This document shows, one piece after another, positions 12,746 through 24,314 of a DNA stretch of 64,000 nucleotides (the first letter of the stretch is position 1; each line of letters opens with the position of its first letter). Origin of the DNA: Macrotis lagotis (Eukaryota; Chordata; Mammalia; Peramelemorphia; Peramelidae); NCBI RefSeq assembly GCF_037893015.1, contig NC_133658.1:640281166-640345165 (forward strand). The letters run 5' to 3'. The translations under genes and the position numbers were made by a program. The notes under the pieces are model-generated. The model saw nothing but the letters and a program-made list of their open reading frames with translations, searched no databases and was not told the DNA's origin.

Positions 12746-13440
12746 AAAACTGACTGGCCACAGAATTAGGAGGAACTACCCCCCTGGGAGTGGGGAGAGG
12801 GCTATAAGACTACAGCTAGCTTTGATTCTCTGGGGACTCTTCCAGTCATTTTCCCCTTGGACTTCCAGTAAGGAGTTTTAGGGGAGAGGGAAGAATATTT
12901 ATAGTCTGTCTTCCTTTCTACCCAGTGGCAATGGTGATTACAAGTACACAGCAAACAGAACATGTGCTAGCCTGGGTGAGTCTGAAGCCTTTCTCAGAAG
13001 AGGAAGAGTCAGAGGATTCTGAAATGGATGGACCAAAAAAGGAAGCCCAAATCATGCCCTGGGGCTAACTAGGAGATCAGATCTTGTGGTTACCTAGACA
13101 ATGCAGAACCGAGGTGAATATGAAATATCCTAAATATCTGTTCATCAGTTCCACAAAGTTGACTTTACTTCCCAGGAAAATATAGAAGGGTTGAATGGTT
13201 TTCTGTATTTGTTACTTTATGCCTTTGAGTTCTTTTGTGTTTTAAGCATCTTTTGTCATACAGAAGGAAAAATTCTGCCCTTTATCTTGTATTCACATTA
13301 TACATTAAGTACCTTTTCTACAAGGAAATAAAAATTAAATTTTATTCATTTAATTTTTAAAATAAAATTTATAAATAAATGTATAAAATAAATTGTATTC
13401 ATTTAGTAGGAGGACTATAAACAAGAACCAAATTTAAAAC
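12746..13440 (+). other. unique-looking segment with a short acidic ORF
   Basis: Just after the L1 tail is a stretch of higher complexity. A 45-codon frame at 12931-13068 encodes an acidic peptide (KPFSEEEESEDSEMDGPKKE) after a pyrimidine tract plus cag. Further on lies an AATAAA-type, A/T-rich end (about 13325-13430). This could be a scrap of a retrocopied mRNA, but no target duplication was found and the product is not recognised. Confidence 0.25.
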
Positions 13441-14570
13441 ATTAGAGGTTTTCCTTGGAGTGGAAATGATAAAATCAAGGGTTTCAGTTTTTTCTTTTGG
13501 AAACAGTGGGAATAGGAATTAGATGACATCTCATCTTCATACAGCAAATATCATGATTTTCTACTGTCCTAATCCAGGGAACATGTATTAGAATCACATA
13601 AAAGCTAATTTTGAGATGAAACTTTTATCCATTACAGATATACTGGGATCCACACAGCACTGTCTAACTCTTTTCCACTGTCACCTAGTCTAAGCATTAT
13701 TAATTGCTATTGTGCCATTCTTTCTAGGACAGACAGAAGGGGTTGATGGTAATGAATTTAGTCAAATAAATTTATCCTTGCCAAGGTGTTAATCTTGTAA
13801 CTTGTTATGCTACTAGGTAACAAAATAATCCTCATTCTTTCAGATCAGCTATCATACTATCACCACCATTCTTTGATTCTTCCCCCTCTCCCCCAGTCTC
13901 ACACTAAATCATGGCATATGGACATTTTAAGAATTGAAAAAATTTTATTTTTGTTTCAAGACCTTAAAGGTTTAAAATAAAATTTTCAGTCAGTATCTAA
14001 GGTATTCAACTTTTCTCATCTTCCCTCCCTCCTTTTCCTTCTTATTCTTCATTTACCCAACACATGTTTTATGGACAATGTACAGCAAGATAAGAGGACT
14101 TATATAAAGCATAAATATAAAGAATTATCTACTTGCAGGCTTCAGGATTCAAGTTAAAAGATTGCCCTGGTGCCTGCCTAAAAGGGAGTTGAAGTGAAAA
14201 TGAAAGCCATTATCCAGAAAATTCACCCAGAAGAACTGGGTGGGTCTTTTCTTTCTTGATTGATCTAGAATGATAATTACTTCCATTTTCAATTCCTTTT
14301 GGTTCTAGAGATCTCATTATCAAGAGTTCTCCTGACAAATACCCCTGTACCAAGGGAAGCGACTATCTTGGTTAATTAGTCCTATAACTCTGAGGAGAAA
14401 ACTCCACAATTACTCTGATTATTCAAGTGAAAGTGAGATTATTTTTGCCTGAATGATCCATATAATTGGCTCTTATCTGTCTACTTAACCTTGAAGATCC
14501 AGCTTCATAGTAGTTATGAGGACAGATAAGGAAGGGGATGGTAAATTGGGGAAGGATATTGCGGAGACAA
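13441..14570. other. no gene or repeat recognised
   Basis: Moderately AT-rich DNA with no long frames, no tRNA-like head and no LINE motif that I can name. Confidence 0.4.
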
Positions 14571-14574
14571 TGCT

Positions 14575-14693
14575 CGTTCTCGGGACTACTGAGGCAGTTT
14601 CATGCTCTTTGCCTGGCTAGTGGCAGAGCAGGATTAGAACCCACTTCTCGTGATTACTAGCTGGGTTTCTTCCATTACACCATCCTGCCAAAT
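14575..14693 (-). repeat. MIR relic
   Basis: Reversed blocks 'ctagtggcagagcagga', 'gaacccacttctcgtga' and 'ccattacaccat' match the MIR head. Confidence 0.6.
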
Positions 14694-14775
14694 GGCAAAC
14701 ACTTATGGGATGATTCCAAAACAGTACTTAGAGGAAAATTTATTGCTCTAAAGGCATATATTTACAAGAGAGGAA
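14694..14775 (+). repeat. L1 ORF2 scrap
   Basis: One frame reads 'KFIALKAYIYKRGK', which matches the segment between endonuclease and reverse transcriptase palm in L1 ORF2. Only about 80 bp remain. Confidence 0.55.
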
Positions 14776-14999
14776 AGAAAAATCACAATCAGTGAAGTCT
14801 GCAGTTTAGCTAGAGTGGAAGTTTCAGGTAGGATTGCAGTGGGGAGATATTTGGAATGCTAAATTATGGAGGACCTTGGATGCCAGGTTTAGGAAATGAA
14901 ACATTTTCATCTCTGAAATGAGGAGTCTGATGATTTCTGAGCAGTGAAAACAAAACCTTGTTTTAAGAAAATTAGTATAACAATGGTATGAAGGAAAGA

Positions 15000-15235
15000 A
15001 GGAGGTAAATAAGTGATTTGGTGGATAGACCACTGGACCTGGACTCAGGCAGTTGTGAGGTCAAATCCAGCCTTAGACGCTTCCTAACTGTGTGACCCTG
15101 AGCAAGTCACTTAACGTCTGTTTGGCTTAATATACTAGAGAATGAAATGGCAAATTACTCCAGTAACTTTACCAAGAAAACTCCATGGACCCTACTGGAA
15201 TCCTAAAGAGTTGGATACTTCTGAAGAGCAACAAA
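15000..15235 (+). mobile_element. MAR1-type SINE with 12-bp target duplication
   Basis: 'ttggtggatagaccactgg', 'aggtcaaatccag' (B box) and 'ccctgagcaagtcacttaa', then a CORE-type tail. It is flanked by atgaaggaaaga at 14988-14999 and 15236-15247. Confidence 0.8.
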
Positions 15236-15349
15236 ATGAAGGAAAGATTGGAATGGGAAGAGAATGAATTCAGAAAAATCTGGTAGGGGACTATTGAAAT
15301 AATTCAGGGGTGAGTTAATTAGACATGGAGTAGGGTTGTGGCAGTAAAA

Positions 15350-15351
<2 letters not shown>

Positions 15352-15397
<46 letters not shown>
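15352..15397 (+). repeat. (TG)n microsatellite
   Basis: About 23 uninterrupted TG units. Confidence 0.97.
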
Positions 15398-15398
<1 letters not shown>

Positions 15399-15624
15399 TA
15401 TATGTATGTACATATTCTAATGGTAAATGAGAGGGAAGAGTCAAAGAAAATTCCAATTTAGTGCCTAGAAAAATCATGGCATCATTAACAAGAAAATAAA
15501 TTTGTATTTAGTCATGTATTATTCTGAATTTGAGTATAAAGTAGTACATTCTAGAAAAGATAACAGAACCAAATGGAATATGTGGAATTGTGATTTAATC
15601 CACCAATTGTGAAATAACAGAAAA

Positions 15625-15780
15625 TTTGAAGCTTAGAGAACCAGGTTTGTGTTGGGTCTATCATTTGCAATGTCACAAACAAATCACTTACCCTCTCTGG
15701 ACCTCAGTCTCCTCACTTGAAAAAATGAAAAGGTTACTCTGGATGACTTGTAAGGTTCCTTCTAGCTCTAAATCCTAGGA
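15625..15780 (+). repeat. MIR relic
   Basis: 'caaatcacttaccctctctgg', 'ctcagtctcctcacttg' and 'aaggttccttctagctct' in MIR order. Confidence 0.75.
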
Positions 15781-15784
15781 ATAT

Positions 15785-15985
15785 CTTCTAGAGAAGGTTC
15801 CTGCCCAACAAAGTGCATAACACCCCTTAGCATGGAATTTAAAACCCTTCATATTTTGTCCCCAATCTGCCTTTTCTCTTCTTCAATCTCTGTTCCAGTC
15901 AGGTGGAATCATTCATTGTCCTTAGACAATGCCATCCTCATTTCCTAGTCTCTTTTCTACAAATTCATACCTAAGACTGCCTCTT
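15785..15985 (+). repeat. L2 fragment
   Basis: 'gcatggaatttaaaaccctt' and the following C/T-rich text resemble the C-terminal coding and 3' UTR of L2. Confidence 0.55.
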
Positions 15986-16096
15986 TAAAATTTCCCCAAT
16001 TTGAGTCTAAATTGTTGATTTTCAGTCTTTTGAAGTCCTATTATTTGGAGTGCTTTGGGTGGGGGGTGAAGGGGAATTGCTTAATAATATGCTACT

Positions 16097-16254
16097 CTGG
16101 GGGCAGTTAGGTGGTACAGTGGATAGAGCACTGGCCCTGGAATCAGTAGTACCTGAGTTCAAATTTGACCTTGGACACTTAATAATTGCCTAGCTGTGTG
16201 ACCTTGGCTAAGTCACTTAACCCCCTTGCCTTAAATAAATAATTAAAAAAGATA
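16097..16254 (+). mobile_element. short tRNA-headed SINE with target duplication
   Basis: 'ggtacagtggatagagcac', 'gagttcaaattt' and 'cccccttgccttaaataaat' plus A-rich tail. The flanks taataatatgctact (16082-16096) and taataatatgctgct (16255-16269) differ at one base. Confidence 0.9.
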
Positions 16255-16802
16255 TAATAATATGCTGCTTTGTGTTGTGTTTGTTTCACATGTACACATC
16301 TTTATCTAACTAGATTGCAAACTCCTTGATGATTGAGTCTGTCTTTTTTTTTGTTTCATATCTCTTAATCAAATGTAGAGTATACTTTTGAGGAAGGATG
16401 AATTTGCAACCCTAGGAAAAAACCATTAGAAGATTCAATTATGCATAAGAATGAATGAAACCTGTGGGCCAAACTCAGTTCATCAACTCTATCAGTTGCA
16501 GTTGGTATGGAAGTTTCAGTATATGGTAGGTCTATCTAAGGTGGTTTAGTCCATACTGCACTGAAGTAAAAGGAGGGAGACTCAAATTGATATGAATGTG
16601 TTTTAGGACCATGAATAATGAAGTTCAGTGTCTCCAGGACCACAACTGATAAGAACAAGTGGTAATGAAGAGTCAGCCCTGGTTTTGTGTTGATGTAATT
16701 AACTCAATGGGATTTGGCCAGAACTAGATCAGCTTTGACTTGAGAACTAGCTTGCTTCAGCATTTCCTTTTATTTTGTAAGAAATTTTCACAAATGTTTC
16801 TT

Positions 16803-16955
16803 TGTTTTGTTCTTATTTATTTAAGACAAGGGGGTTAAGTGATTTGCCCAAGGTCACAAAGCTAGGTAATTATTAAGTGTCTAAGGTCGGATTTGAACTC
16901 AGGTCCTCCTGACTCCAGGGCTGGATCTCTATCCACTGCACCACTTAGCTGTCCC
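16803..16955 (-). mobile_element. short tRNA-headed SINE, antisense, with target duplication
   Basis: Reversed body 'gggttaagtgatttgccc', 'taggtaattattaagtgtct' and head 'tatccactgcaccacttag'. Flanks cacaaatgtttctt (16789-16802) and cacaattgtttctt (16956-16969) differ at one base. Confidence 0.9.
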
Positions 16956-16969
16956 CACAATTGTTTCTT

Positions 16970-17300
16970 GAGAATTGCAAATTTGCAAACTTCTTCTAGA
17001 TGGGTATCCTATTTTTTCAGATGTTACCAGTTTTAAATAATTGGCACATCATTGAAATTGTTTATAGTTTATAATATTGTATTTTGCTTGTATTTTTGTA
17101 ATTTTTATAAATTGAATCATGGTTTATAATAGCTGCTTGCTATTTAAATGAATACTAATCTTTTTGAAAAAGAAAACCTGCAGGTTCTTGATGAATAATT
17201 GTTAAACTTCTTGAATCATCCTCTAATTCATCTTTTGGGTGAATTGGCATTTTCACAATAAGGTATGTTTACACTGATATACATGTGTAGACTATTATCT
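16970..17300. other. no feature recognised
   Basis: AT-rich, no frame or repeat that I can name. Confidence 0.4.
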
Positions 17301-17309
17301 GACTAATCC

Positions 17310-18424
17310 TCCTTAGCCTCCCTTCCTAATCATATGTATATTCCAAGGCTCTGTCTGGGGTGTGTTTTCTCTCCCTATTCTTTCCTTTAGTGTGCTTATC
17401 AGCTTCCAATCCAATATTATCATCCATATGCAGGTGACTCCAAAGTCTAGATGACCAGCCCAACTCTCAGTAGAATTCCAGTCTCCTGTTGCTTGCTATG
17501 TCTTATTGGCATCTCAAACCTTTTATTTTGAAGAATCTCTGTTTCCATCAAGGGCATTACTAATCTATGACTCAGGTTTTTAACCTGATAATCCTCAAAT
17601 CTCTTTTTTATCCTTTCCCATAAACAACTAGTTGCCGAGTCTTAATGATGCTTCTTCTCTAGCTCCTCTTGCATCTAATCCCTTCTCTCGATTTATATAG
17701 CCACCATCCTAGTTTAGACTCTCATCTCTCACCTGAACTATTATAATAGTCTGCTTAATTGACTTCTGACCTCTCCACCTAACTGCTAAAGCAATCTTAA
17801 ATTAAAAAAAAAATCTGCAACAAATAAACAAAGGACCTTCAGTGACTCTAAAAATCAAACTTCTCAAGTCTGCATTAAGGGTCTACAAATGTATTCCCAA
17901 CATGCCTCTCTATCTTGATTTCACATCATTCTCCTTTATATTCTCTACATTGTGGTCCTACCATCCAAGGGCCAAGTCTGGTCTGCCTTATTTAAACAAA
18001 CAAACAAAAATACTATGATTTGCTCATGAGCTTTAGAAAAGAATGACTGGCTAGTGATAGTTTGCTGACCATTGTCTTACCAATCTACTAACTATTAGCT
18101 GTTGTCTATTCTCCAAATCTGTCATTCTATCTCCATTGTCCACTGTGTCCATATCTAATTGTTGATCAAACATTTCATAGGTAAATTTATTAGACTCTTG
18201 GTGATGTGAACTGGACTGGAGTTCTAGTGAGAGATTCAAGCTGGATATCTAGATTTGGAAGTTATTCACCTAAAGATTATAACTGTTAGAAGCTGATAAG
18301 ATCACTCTTCTTCACTGAGTTGTCATCCTCTTCCAAAGCTTAGCTCAATCATCACTTCTCCATGCCACCCCCCCACATATTATTTTTGTATTTCCATCTC
18401 CCAGTAGAATGTAAATTCTTTGGG
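17310..18424 (+). repeat. L2 relic
   Basis: C/T-rich text with L2 landmarks: 'ctcctgttgcttgctatg', 'ggcatctcaaacc', 'tgacctctccacctaact', 'cttcagtgactct' and a 3' end near 18400 ('gtaaattctttgggaag'). Frames are fully broken. Confidence 0.65.
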
Positions 18425-18665
18425 AAGTGGTTAGGTGGTACAATAGATAGATTATTGGTCTGAAGTAAGGAAGAGTTGTGTTCAAATATGGCTTCAGACA
18501 CTAAAGAGCTATATGACTAAGTCATTTAATTTGTTTACTTCAGTTTCCTCAACCAAGGAAGGGCTCACAACACTTCTCTACCATCTGAAAATCAAATGAA
18601 ATAATATTTGTAAAATGCTTAGCACAGTGACTAGCATATAGTAGGTACTTAATAATTGCACATTT
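18425..18665 (+). repeat. MIR/MAR1-type SINE at the L2 end
   Basis: 'ggtggtacaatagatagat', 'gttcaaatatggc', 'cagtttcctcaacc' and an L2-like tail 'gtaggtacttaataattg'. Confidence 0.7.
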
Positions 18666-18924
18666 TTTATCCATCCCTTTGAGAAGTAATTGTTTCCCAA
18701 TTTCTCTTTGAAACACGCCCCTAGCAACATATTTTGTTATGTTTTAAGAAATAATTTTACTGAATGGAATTAAATGAACCTTTTTCATGAACCTTGAAGA
18801 ATGGAGAGTTAATCTACTATATCCCTTGAAGTATGGAGAATTCAGCTTCTAGATCTAACTGAACTTCCTTGCTGTGTTCCTGTTGATAGACTTCTTGTGT
18901 CACCTACCAAGCTCCAAGCAGGCA

Positions 18925-19135
18925 ACAGTAAATAAAGTTACTAGAGTTCCAATTCAGTTCAGATACTTAGTGTGTTTAGCAATGCTGCCCCTCAGCAAAT
19001 CATTTAACCTCTATCTGATGCTTTAGGTTCCTCATTTTAAAATATGAATAATTAAAGCACCTAATCTCCTAGGGATATTGTTAGGATAAAATGAGCTTGT
19101 ATTTGTAAAGAGCTTTACTATAAGCATTTCAAGAC
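18925..19135 (+). repeat. MIR relic
   Basis: 'cagcaaatcatttaacctct', 'ggttcctcattttaaaatatg' and 'aaagagctttactataagc' in MIR order. Confidence 0.75.
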
Positions 19136-19139
19136 ATAT

Positions 19140-20400
19140 AGGTTTCTTTCCTTTTTCCCTAATCATCTCTGAAAATAGACCTAGTAGAGTTATTGCTGAG
19201 TCAAAGGGTAAAGGTATGTTAATAACTCCTTGGGCATAATTCTAGATTGCTCTTCAAAATGATTGTATTAGGTCACAATTCCACTAACAATGAACTAGTT
19301 TTACAATTTTCCCATATCTCTTCAACTTTTGCTGCTTTCCCCTTCAATCATTTTACCCAATCTGATAGGTGTAAAATGATATCTTCAAAGCTGTTTTTAT
19401 TTGTATTTCTCTACTCAATAATGATTTAGAGCATTTTTCATATGACTATAAATTGTTTTGATTTCTTCACTGGAAATTTATATCCTTTAACTATCAATTG
19501 GTGAATGACTCATATTCTTATAGATTTGACAAAACTTTTTATATATTTGGAATATGAAACCTTTATCTGAGAAACTTTCTATAAATTCCCTCCTCTCCCC
19601 CCTCAATTTTCTGCTTTCCTTCTTGACTATATTTTATTTATATAAAACCTTTTTGATGCAATTTAATGGAAATTATCCATTTTACATCTCTAATTTTGCT
19701 ATCTTGTTTATTCATAAATTGTTAACCTATTTGTAAGTTTGATAAGTAATACATTTAATGTTTTAAATTTCTTATAATCTCTCTATATCTAGGTCTAAGT
19801 CATGTATTCATTTTCATATCTTGTATAATACTTAAGGTATAGGTCTATGTTTGGTTTCTGCTATATTGCTTTACAGTTTTTCTAAAAAATTTTTTAAACC
19901 ATATAATGAATTCTTATCCCCAAATCTTAATTCTTTATAGTCATCAAACGCAAGGTTGTTTTATTTATTTGCTACTATAAGTTGTATGTCTACTCTTCTG
20001 AACTCTGTTCTGTTTACCAACCTTTTTATTAGTCAGTATCATACAGTTTTGATAATTACAGACATAGTTTTATATCTGGTACTACTAATCCTCCTTTCTT
20101 TACATGTTATTTTATTAGTTTCTTCTAATTCAGTAAAATAATTTTTGGTAATTTAAGTGGGATGACTTATATATATAAAGTATATATATATATTATATAT
20201 ATACTTATATATATTATATATATATATACTTATATATATATATACTTATATATATATATATATATATAAAGTAGTTTAGAAAAAATTGTCATTTTATTCT
20301 AGGCTGTGCCTATCCATGAACAATTTTTATTTTTCCAATTATTTAAATATTATTTTTATTTATATAAAATTTTTTTTATGTAATTTTGCATATGTAGTTC
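19140..20400 (-). mobile_element. L1 ORF2 C-terminal relic, antisense
   Basis: Read in reverse, the text follows the 3' third of L1 ORF2, for example 'caatctgataggtgtaaaatg' (reverse of the HLIG-like block) and the segments near 19800-20100. A (TA)-rich expansion at 20167-20275 lies inside. All frames are broken. Confidence 0.65.
20167..20275. repeat. (TA)-rich microsatellite with internal higher-order units
   Basis: TATA runs are separated by 'cttatata' steps, giving an irregular tandem pattern with strong self-complementarity. Confidence 0.9.
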
Positions 20401-20429
20401 CTGGGTTTGTTTTTGGCAGGTGAACTCCT

Positions 20430-20605
20430 GAGTATGGGGAGGGGGAAGAAGAAAAAAGGAAATAATTTACATGATAACTTTATTATGTACTTAAAAGGAA
20501 TAGCAAGTTATATATGATAGATTTTCAGTTTCATGTGCAATCATTTTTATTAATTATACTATGTATTGGAAATGATTGTTTTATGCCTACATTTAAAAAT
20601 AAAAG
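20430..20605 (+). repeat. L1 3' UTR fragment
   Basis: 'gggagggggaagaagaaaaaa', then 'agcaagttatatatgatag' and a tail 'aaaaataaa'. It parallels the insert at 3830-4125. Confidence 0.55.
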
Positions 20606-20629
20606 AGCTTTGCAAACTTTAATATAGAT

Positions 20630-20745
20630 CACTATTTGAGCAAGTCATTTAAACTTTTTGAGCCTCAGTTTTCTCATCACAAATAAAAGGCTTGAGTTGA
20701 AAGCTCTCTAAGATATCTTTCAATTAAAAAATACTATGAGCTACT
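20630..20745 (+). repeat. MIR relic
   Basis: 'gagcaagtcatttaaac', 'gcctcagttttctcatc' and 'gcttgagttgaaagctct'. Confidence 0.75.
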
Positions 20746-20861
20746 ATTTTGATTTTTCAAAGCTTTTGTTGTTTTTCTCTTTCTCCATGGTTTTTTCTTT
20801 AGTTCTGATTTTTCTTTCACAACATGACTAATATGGAAATATGTTAAATATGATTGCACAT

Positions 20862-21614
20862 ACTTAATGACAGGATCAACTTTACACTAGCTAGTTTGGC
20901 CAATCAAGTGTTTCCCTCTGTGGACTAATTTAAAAGTTGTTTAATGTAAAGAAAGCTGGGAATGGTTACTTTTTGAAGACTGCTGGGTAAACTTTGACCT
21001 GTTAGAAATATTGCATTTAGTAAAACTGAAGTGTTTCAAGTATACATTTTAAATCCCTGTTGCAGACAGTAAGGTGAAATTCTCTATTTGTCAGAGTTAT
21101 AAAAACATGGTGGTACTAGAATATTGTATAGTCATTGTTAAAAGCCAAAACTGGAATGTGCAGATGATAGGATTTGGATAATTTTATGCACTGTCCTTTT
21201 TTTGTTTGTGTCTTTTTTTTTAAACAAGATTCCTGATATAGATTGGTGAATAGTTGAATTTACAGTTGCTCCATTTTACTGAAACAATTGCACATAAGGG
21301 GTTCACCCAGGGACCATAACCTACTGGTATATATATAATTTTTTTTGTTGTGTGTGTGTGTGTATGTTTGATTCTCACACACACACAAACACACACATAT
21401 ACATACACACATGTCCCATTGGGATATAAGGTAGAAATCACGATCTAATGATTACAGCCTATTTAGGTGCGAAACCCTGACTCCCAAAGTTACAATGGGT
21501 CTTAATTGTTTCTGTGACAGAAAGATTTGTTCAGACTGCTGTACTCTTCATTTGATGTAACAAAATGCCATTAATCTAAATATTTGTAAATAAAGTACCT
21601 GTATCTAGATTAAA
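20862..21614 (+). pseudogene. processed retrocopy of an mRNA 3' UTR (parent gene unknown)
   Basis: This 753-bp segment interrupts an L1 3' UTR and is bounded by a perfect 16-bp direct repeat, aaatatgattgcacat (20846-20861 and 21615-21630). Near its end is AATAAA at 21589-21594, followed about 17 nt later by the junction with a short A run. These are the marks of L1-mediated reverse transcription of a polyadenylated RNA, 5'-truncated. No coding frame is evident, so what is left appears to be 3' UTR. A TG/CA hairpin lies inside. I do not recognise the parent gene. The alternative is an unknown poly(A) SINE or LINE tail, less likely given its complexity. Confidence 0.75.
21347..21412. repeat. 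inverted (TG)n/(CA)n pair, potential hairpin
   Basis: A TG run (from about 21349) with a TATG step is followed by a five-base spacer region (attct) and a CA run. The arms are complementary over most of about 20 bp. Confidence 0.85.
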
Positions 21615-21772
21615 AAATATGATTGCACATGAATAACCTATAATAGATTACTCACTGTCAAGGAGAAGGTGAAGGAGGGAAGGGAGGTAGAAAAAATGTG
21701 GGACTCAAAAGCTTACAAAAGATGGATGCTGATATTTGAAAGCTATCTTTGCATGCAATTGGAAGAAATGTT

Positions 21773-22070
21773 TTTGTTGCTGGTCCTTTGTTCTTGAAGA
21801 AGACCATGACTTCAGAAGGTGATACAATGATAAGCATTTGAACTGGGTTTGAGTGAGGAGGTTCTGTGCTAAGTCACAAGCCTCATTTTCTCCTCCAAAG
21901 TCATCTATGTCCAGTGACCAGGAGATAACCTTGGATGAGAGGCAATCAGGGTTAAGTAATTTGTCCAAGATCACACAGCTAGTGTTAAATGTTTGAGATT
22001 GGATTTGAACTCAGGACTTCCTGAGTCCATGGCTGGTGTTCTATTTACTACACCACCTACCTGCACCTAC
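21773..22070 (-). mobile_element. long SINE with RTE-like tail
   Basis: On the plus strand it begins with the reversed tail 'tttgttcttgaagaagaccatg' (in part), the body 'gagtgaggaggttctgtgc', and then the reversed tRNA-like head ending 'ctacaccacctacctgc'. About 300 bp, complete. Confidence 0.85.
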
Positions 22071-22194
22071 TGTCCTAGACTCAGAGAACTGGAAAAAATA
22101 AAAATTAAAAAAAATGTCATGATTTATTTTACTTTGACAAGTCTTAATCTCCTCATTTATAAAATTAGGAAAATTATAATGTAATATCACTATT

Positions 22195-22990
22195 AACCAA
22201 CCAATATTCATTAAGCATCTACAATGTGCCAGTACTGGAGATAAAAATAGGAGTTAAATAGTTCTCTCTCAAGGAGCTTACAGTCTAATACTAGAGACAA
22301 CCTGTAACAAATGTGTATAAAACAAGCTATATTTTGCAGAATGAGGAAATAATTAACAGACTGAAGGCACTAGAATTATGAAAGGTGGGGAAAGTCTGCC
22401 ACTATAAGGTAGGACTTTAGCTGAAACTTGGAGGAAGTCAGGAAAGGGAACAGGCAAAACTGAGGAGTAGGGAGAGAATATCAGATATGGGAATAAGAGA
22501 AAATACCTAGAGCTTAAAGATGGAGGATCATGCTTGTGAATAGGCAGGGGCTCAATATCACTGAATTGAAGAGTTTGTGTTGGGTAATATGGTGCAGTAA
22601 AACTTGAAAAGTGGAGGGAGCTAGACCATTAAGGGTTTTAAATGCCAAATAGAGGATTTTATATTTGATTTTGGGAATGATAATCACTGGAGTCCGTTGA
22701 ATACAGAGGTAACTACCTACTTTACAGGGTTGTTGTGAAGAAAGCATATGTATGTATTGTATGTATAGGCAAAATAATTAAAAGCTAGTCAATTGTAAGG
22801 TGGTTAGTTAACTGATGGTGACTGAATTGGATCTTGTGGAGGAAGTACATTCAAGGTATTGAGGACAACTAGTTTAAGATGGAGTAGGTAAGCTTTGATG
22901 TAAGGAAGAAAGAAGAACCCATTTTGCTAGACTAGAGGAGTGTGGGGATTGGAGGGGAAAGGAGTGACAGGTAATGAATCTGTAACAGGC
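22195..22990 (-). repeat. L2 relic, antisense
   Basis: It starts with the reversed L2 3' end ('attaagcatctacaatgtgcc', in part). At 22514-22747 the minus strand still reads a fragment with YKILYLAFKTLNGLAP, typical of the L2 ORF2 C-terminal part. Confidence 0.75.
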
Positions 22991-23552
22991 TTTACAAATA
23001 AAAAGAATTTACTTGTTAATATGACTTCCTGAATAGAGGAAAGCTACTCTGCTCTCCCCACCACCTACTTAACAAAGCTGTGAAATTTGCCCTAGACAAA
23101 AGATGAAATTTGCTGAGAAACTACAGTGACATCTTCCACTCCAGAAATGCACAAAAAGTCAGCCAGGAGCCCAGAGGCAATAGGAAAAGAAACTCCCCAA
23201 ACAAGGAAAGCACTAACATGACCAAAGAAAGGACTCATGTAAACTGCAAGGAAAGATTTTGGGAAGTGGCAAGAACAAGAGATGAGACCTCCTTTGCGAG
23301 CCCCCAGGGTGGGGACCTTGAAAACTCAGGGAAGCAGCAGTCTAGTTTAGGGTTTATCAGTACAATTCCGATACACTCTTAAATATACAACCCTCAGTCA
23401 GACCAGGGCAGTTCAGGATTAGGGCTCAGAAGTCTATAACCACTGTCTTGTGATGCCAGAGGTCCTAAAAAATACTTTGCACTGAACCTCAAACAACCCT
23501 GATTGGGAAGGAACTAATCTTGGGTGGTGGAAGTAACTCAAGAACTGACAGG

Positions 23553-23710
23553 GGGGCGACTAGGTGGCTTAGTGGATAAAGCACTGGCCCTGGAGCCAGG
23601 AGTACCTGGGTTCAAATCCGGTCTCAGACACTTAATAATTACCTAGCTGTGTGGCCTTAGGCAAGCCACTTAACCCCGTTTGCCTTGCAAAGAAGCCTAA
23701 AAAGAAAAAA
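23553..23710 (+). mobile_element. short tRNA-headed SINE, 13-bp perfect target duplication
   Basis: A-box region 'taggtggcttagtggata', B box 'gggttcaaatcc', end 'ttgccttgcaaagaagcct' plus A run. Flanked by aagaactgacagg at 23540-23552 and 23711-23723. Confidence 0.95.
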
Positions 23711-24162
23711 AAGAACTGACAGGAACCAAGGTGATGCTGATTCAAAGTCTTAATTCATGAACTTTTAAAGCTGGAGACAGGGTAAGTCTACATCTAAAAA
23801 AGTAATTTAAGTCCATAATAACTGCAAACAGAGATCCAAAGGAAAAAAAACTGGATTTCCCAAAAGAAAATGAAGGAAGAAATAGAATTCTTGAAAACTA
23901 GACTAGGACAAATAGAAAGCCATGACTCCATGGGACAGCAAAAAATATTAGAACAAAATTGAAAGACTGAATAGAAGAAATTGTAAGATAGCTGGTATAA
24001 AATAACCAACTGAAATGCAAAATAGATCAAGGAGAGATATTTAAGTATCAGTGAACTCCTTAAAAACCATGAATTTTTAAAAACTAGACAACTCTATTTC
24101 AAGAAATCATAGGTGAAAACTGTTCATATCTATTAGTACCAAAGGATAAAGATAGAATGAAT

Positions 24163-24314
24163 CTGGGGTGGCTAGGTGGCTCAGTGGATAAAGCACCGGC
24201 CCTGGAGTCAGGAGTACCTGGGTTCAAATCTGGTCTCAGACACTTAATAATTACCTAGCTGTGTGGCCTTGGGCAAGCCACTTAACCCCATTTGCCTTGC
24301 AAAAACCTAAAAAA
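24163..24314 (+). mobile_element. short tRNA-headed SINE, 15-bp perfect target duplication
   Basis: Head 'ggctaggtggctcagtggat', B box 'gggttcaaatct', end 'ttgccttgcaaaaaccta' plus A run. Flanked by aaagatagaatgaat at 24148-24162 and 24315-24329. Confidence 0.95.

Larger units (their letters stand above)
14800..15500 (-). repeat. L2 relic split by a SINE
   Basis: On the plus strand the text resembles the reversed L2 coding region ('gattggaatgggaagag', 'gactattgaaataattcagg'). The SINE at 15000-15235 divides it. A (TG)n tract has grown inside. Confidence 0.55.
20747..21772 (+). mobile_element. L1 3' UTR, split by a retrocopy
   Basis: 20747-20861 ('tttcaaagcttttgttg', 'ttctttcacaacatgac') continues at 21631-21772 ('gaataacctataatag', 'tacaaaagatggatgctg', 'caattggaagaaatg') as one L1 3' UTR. 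The two halves are separated by the insertion described at 20862-21614. Confidence 0.7.
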
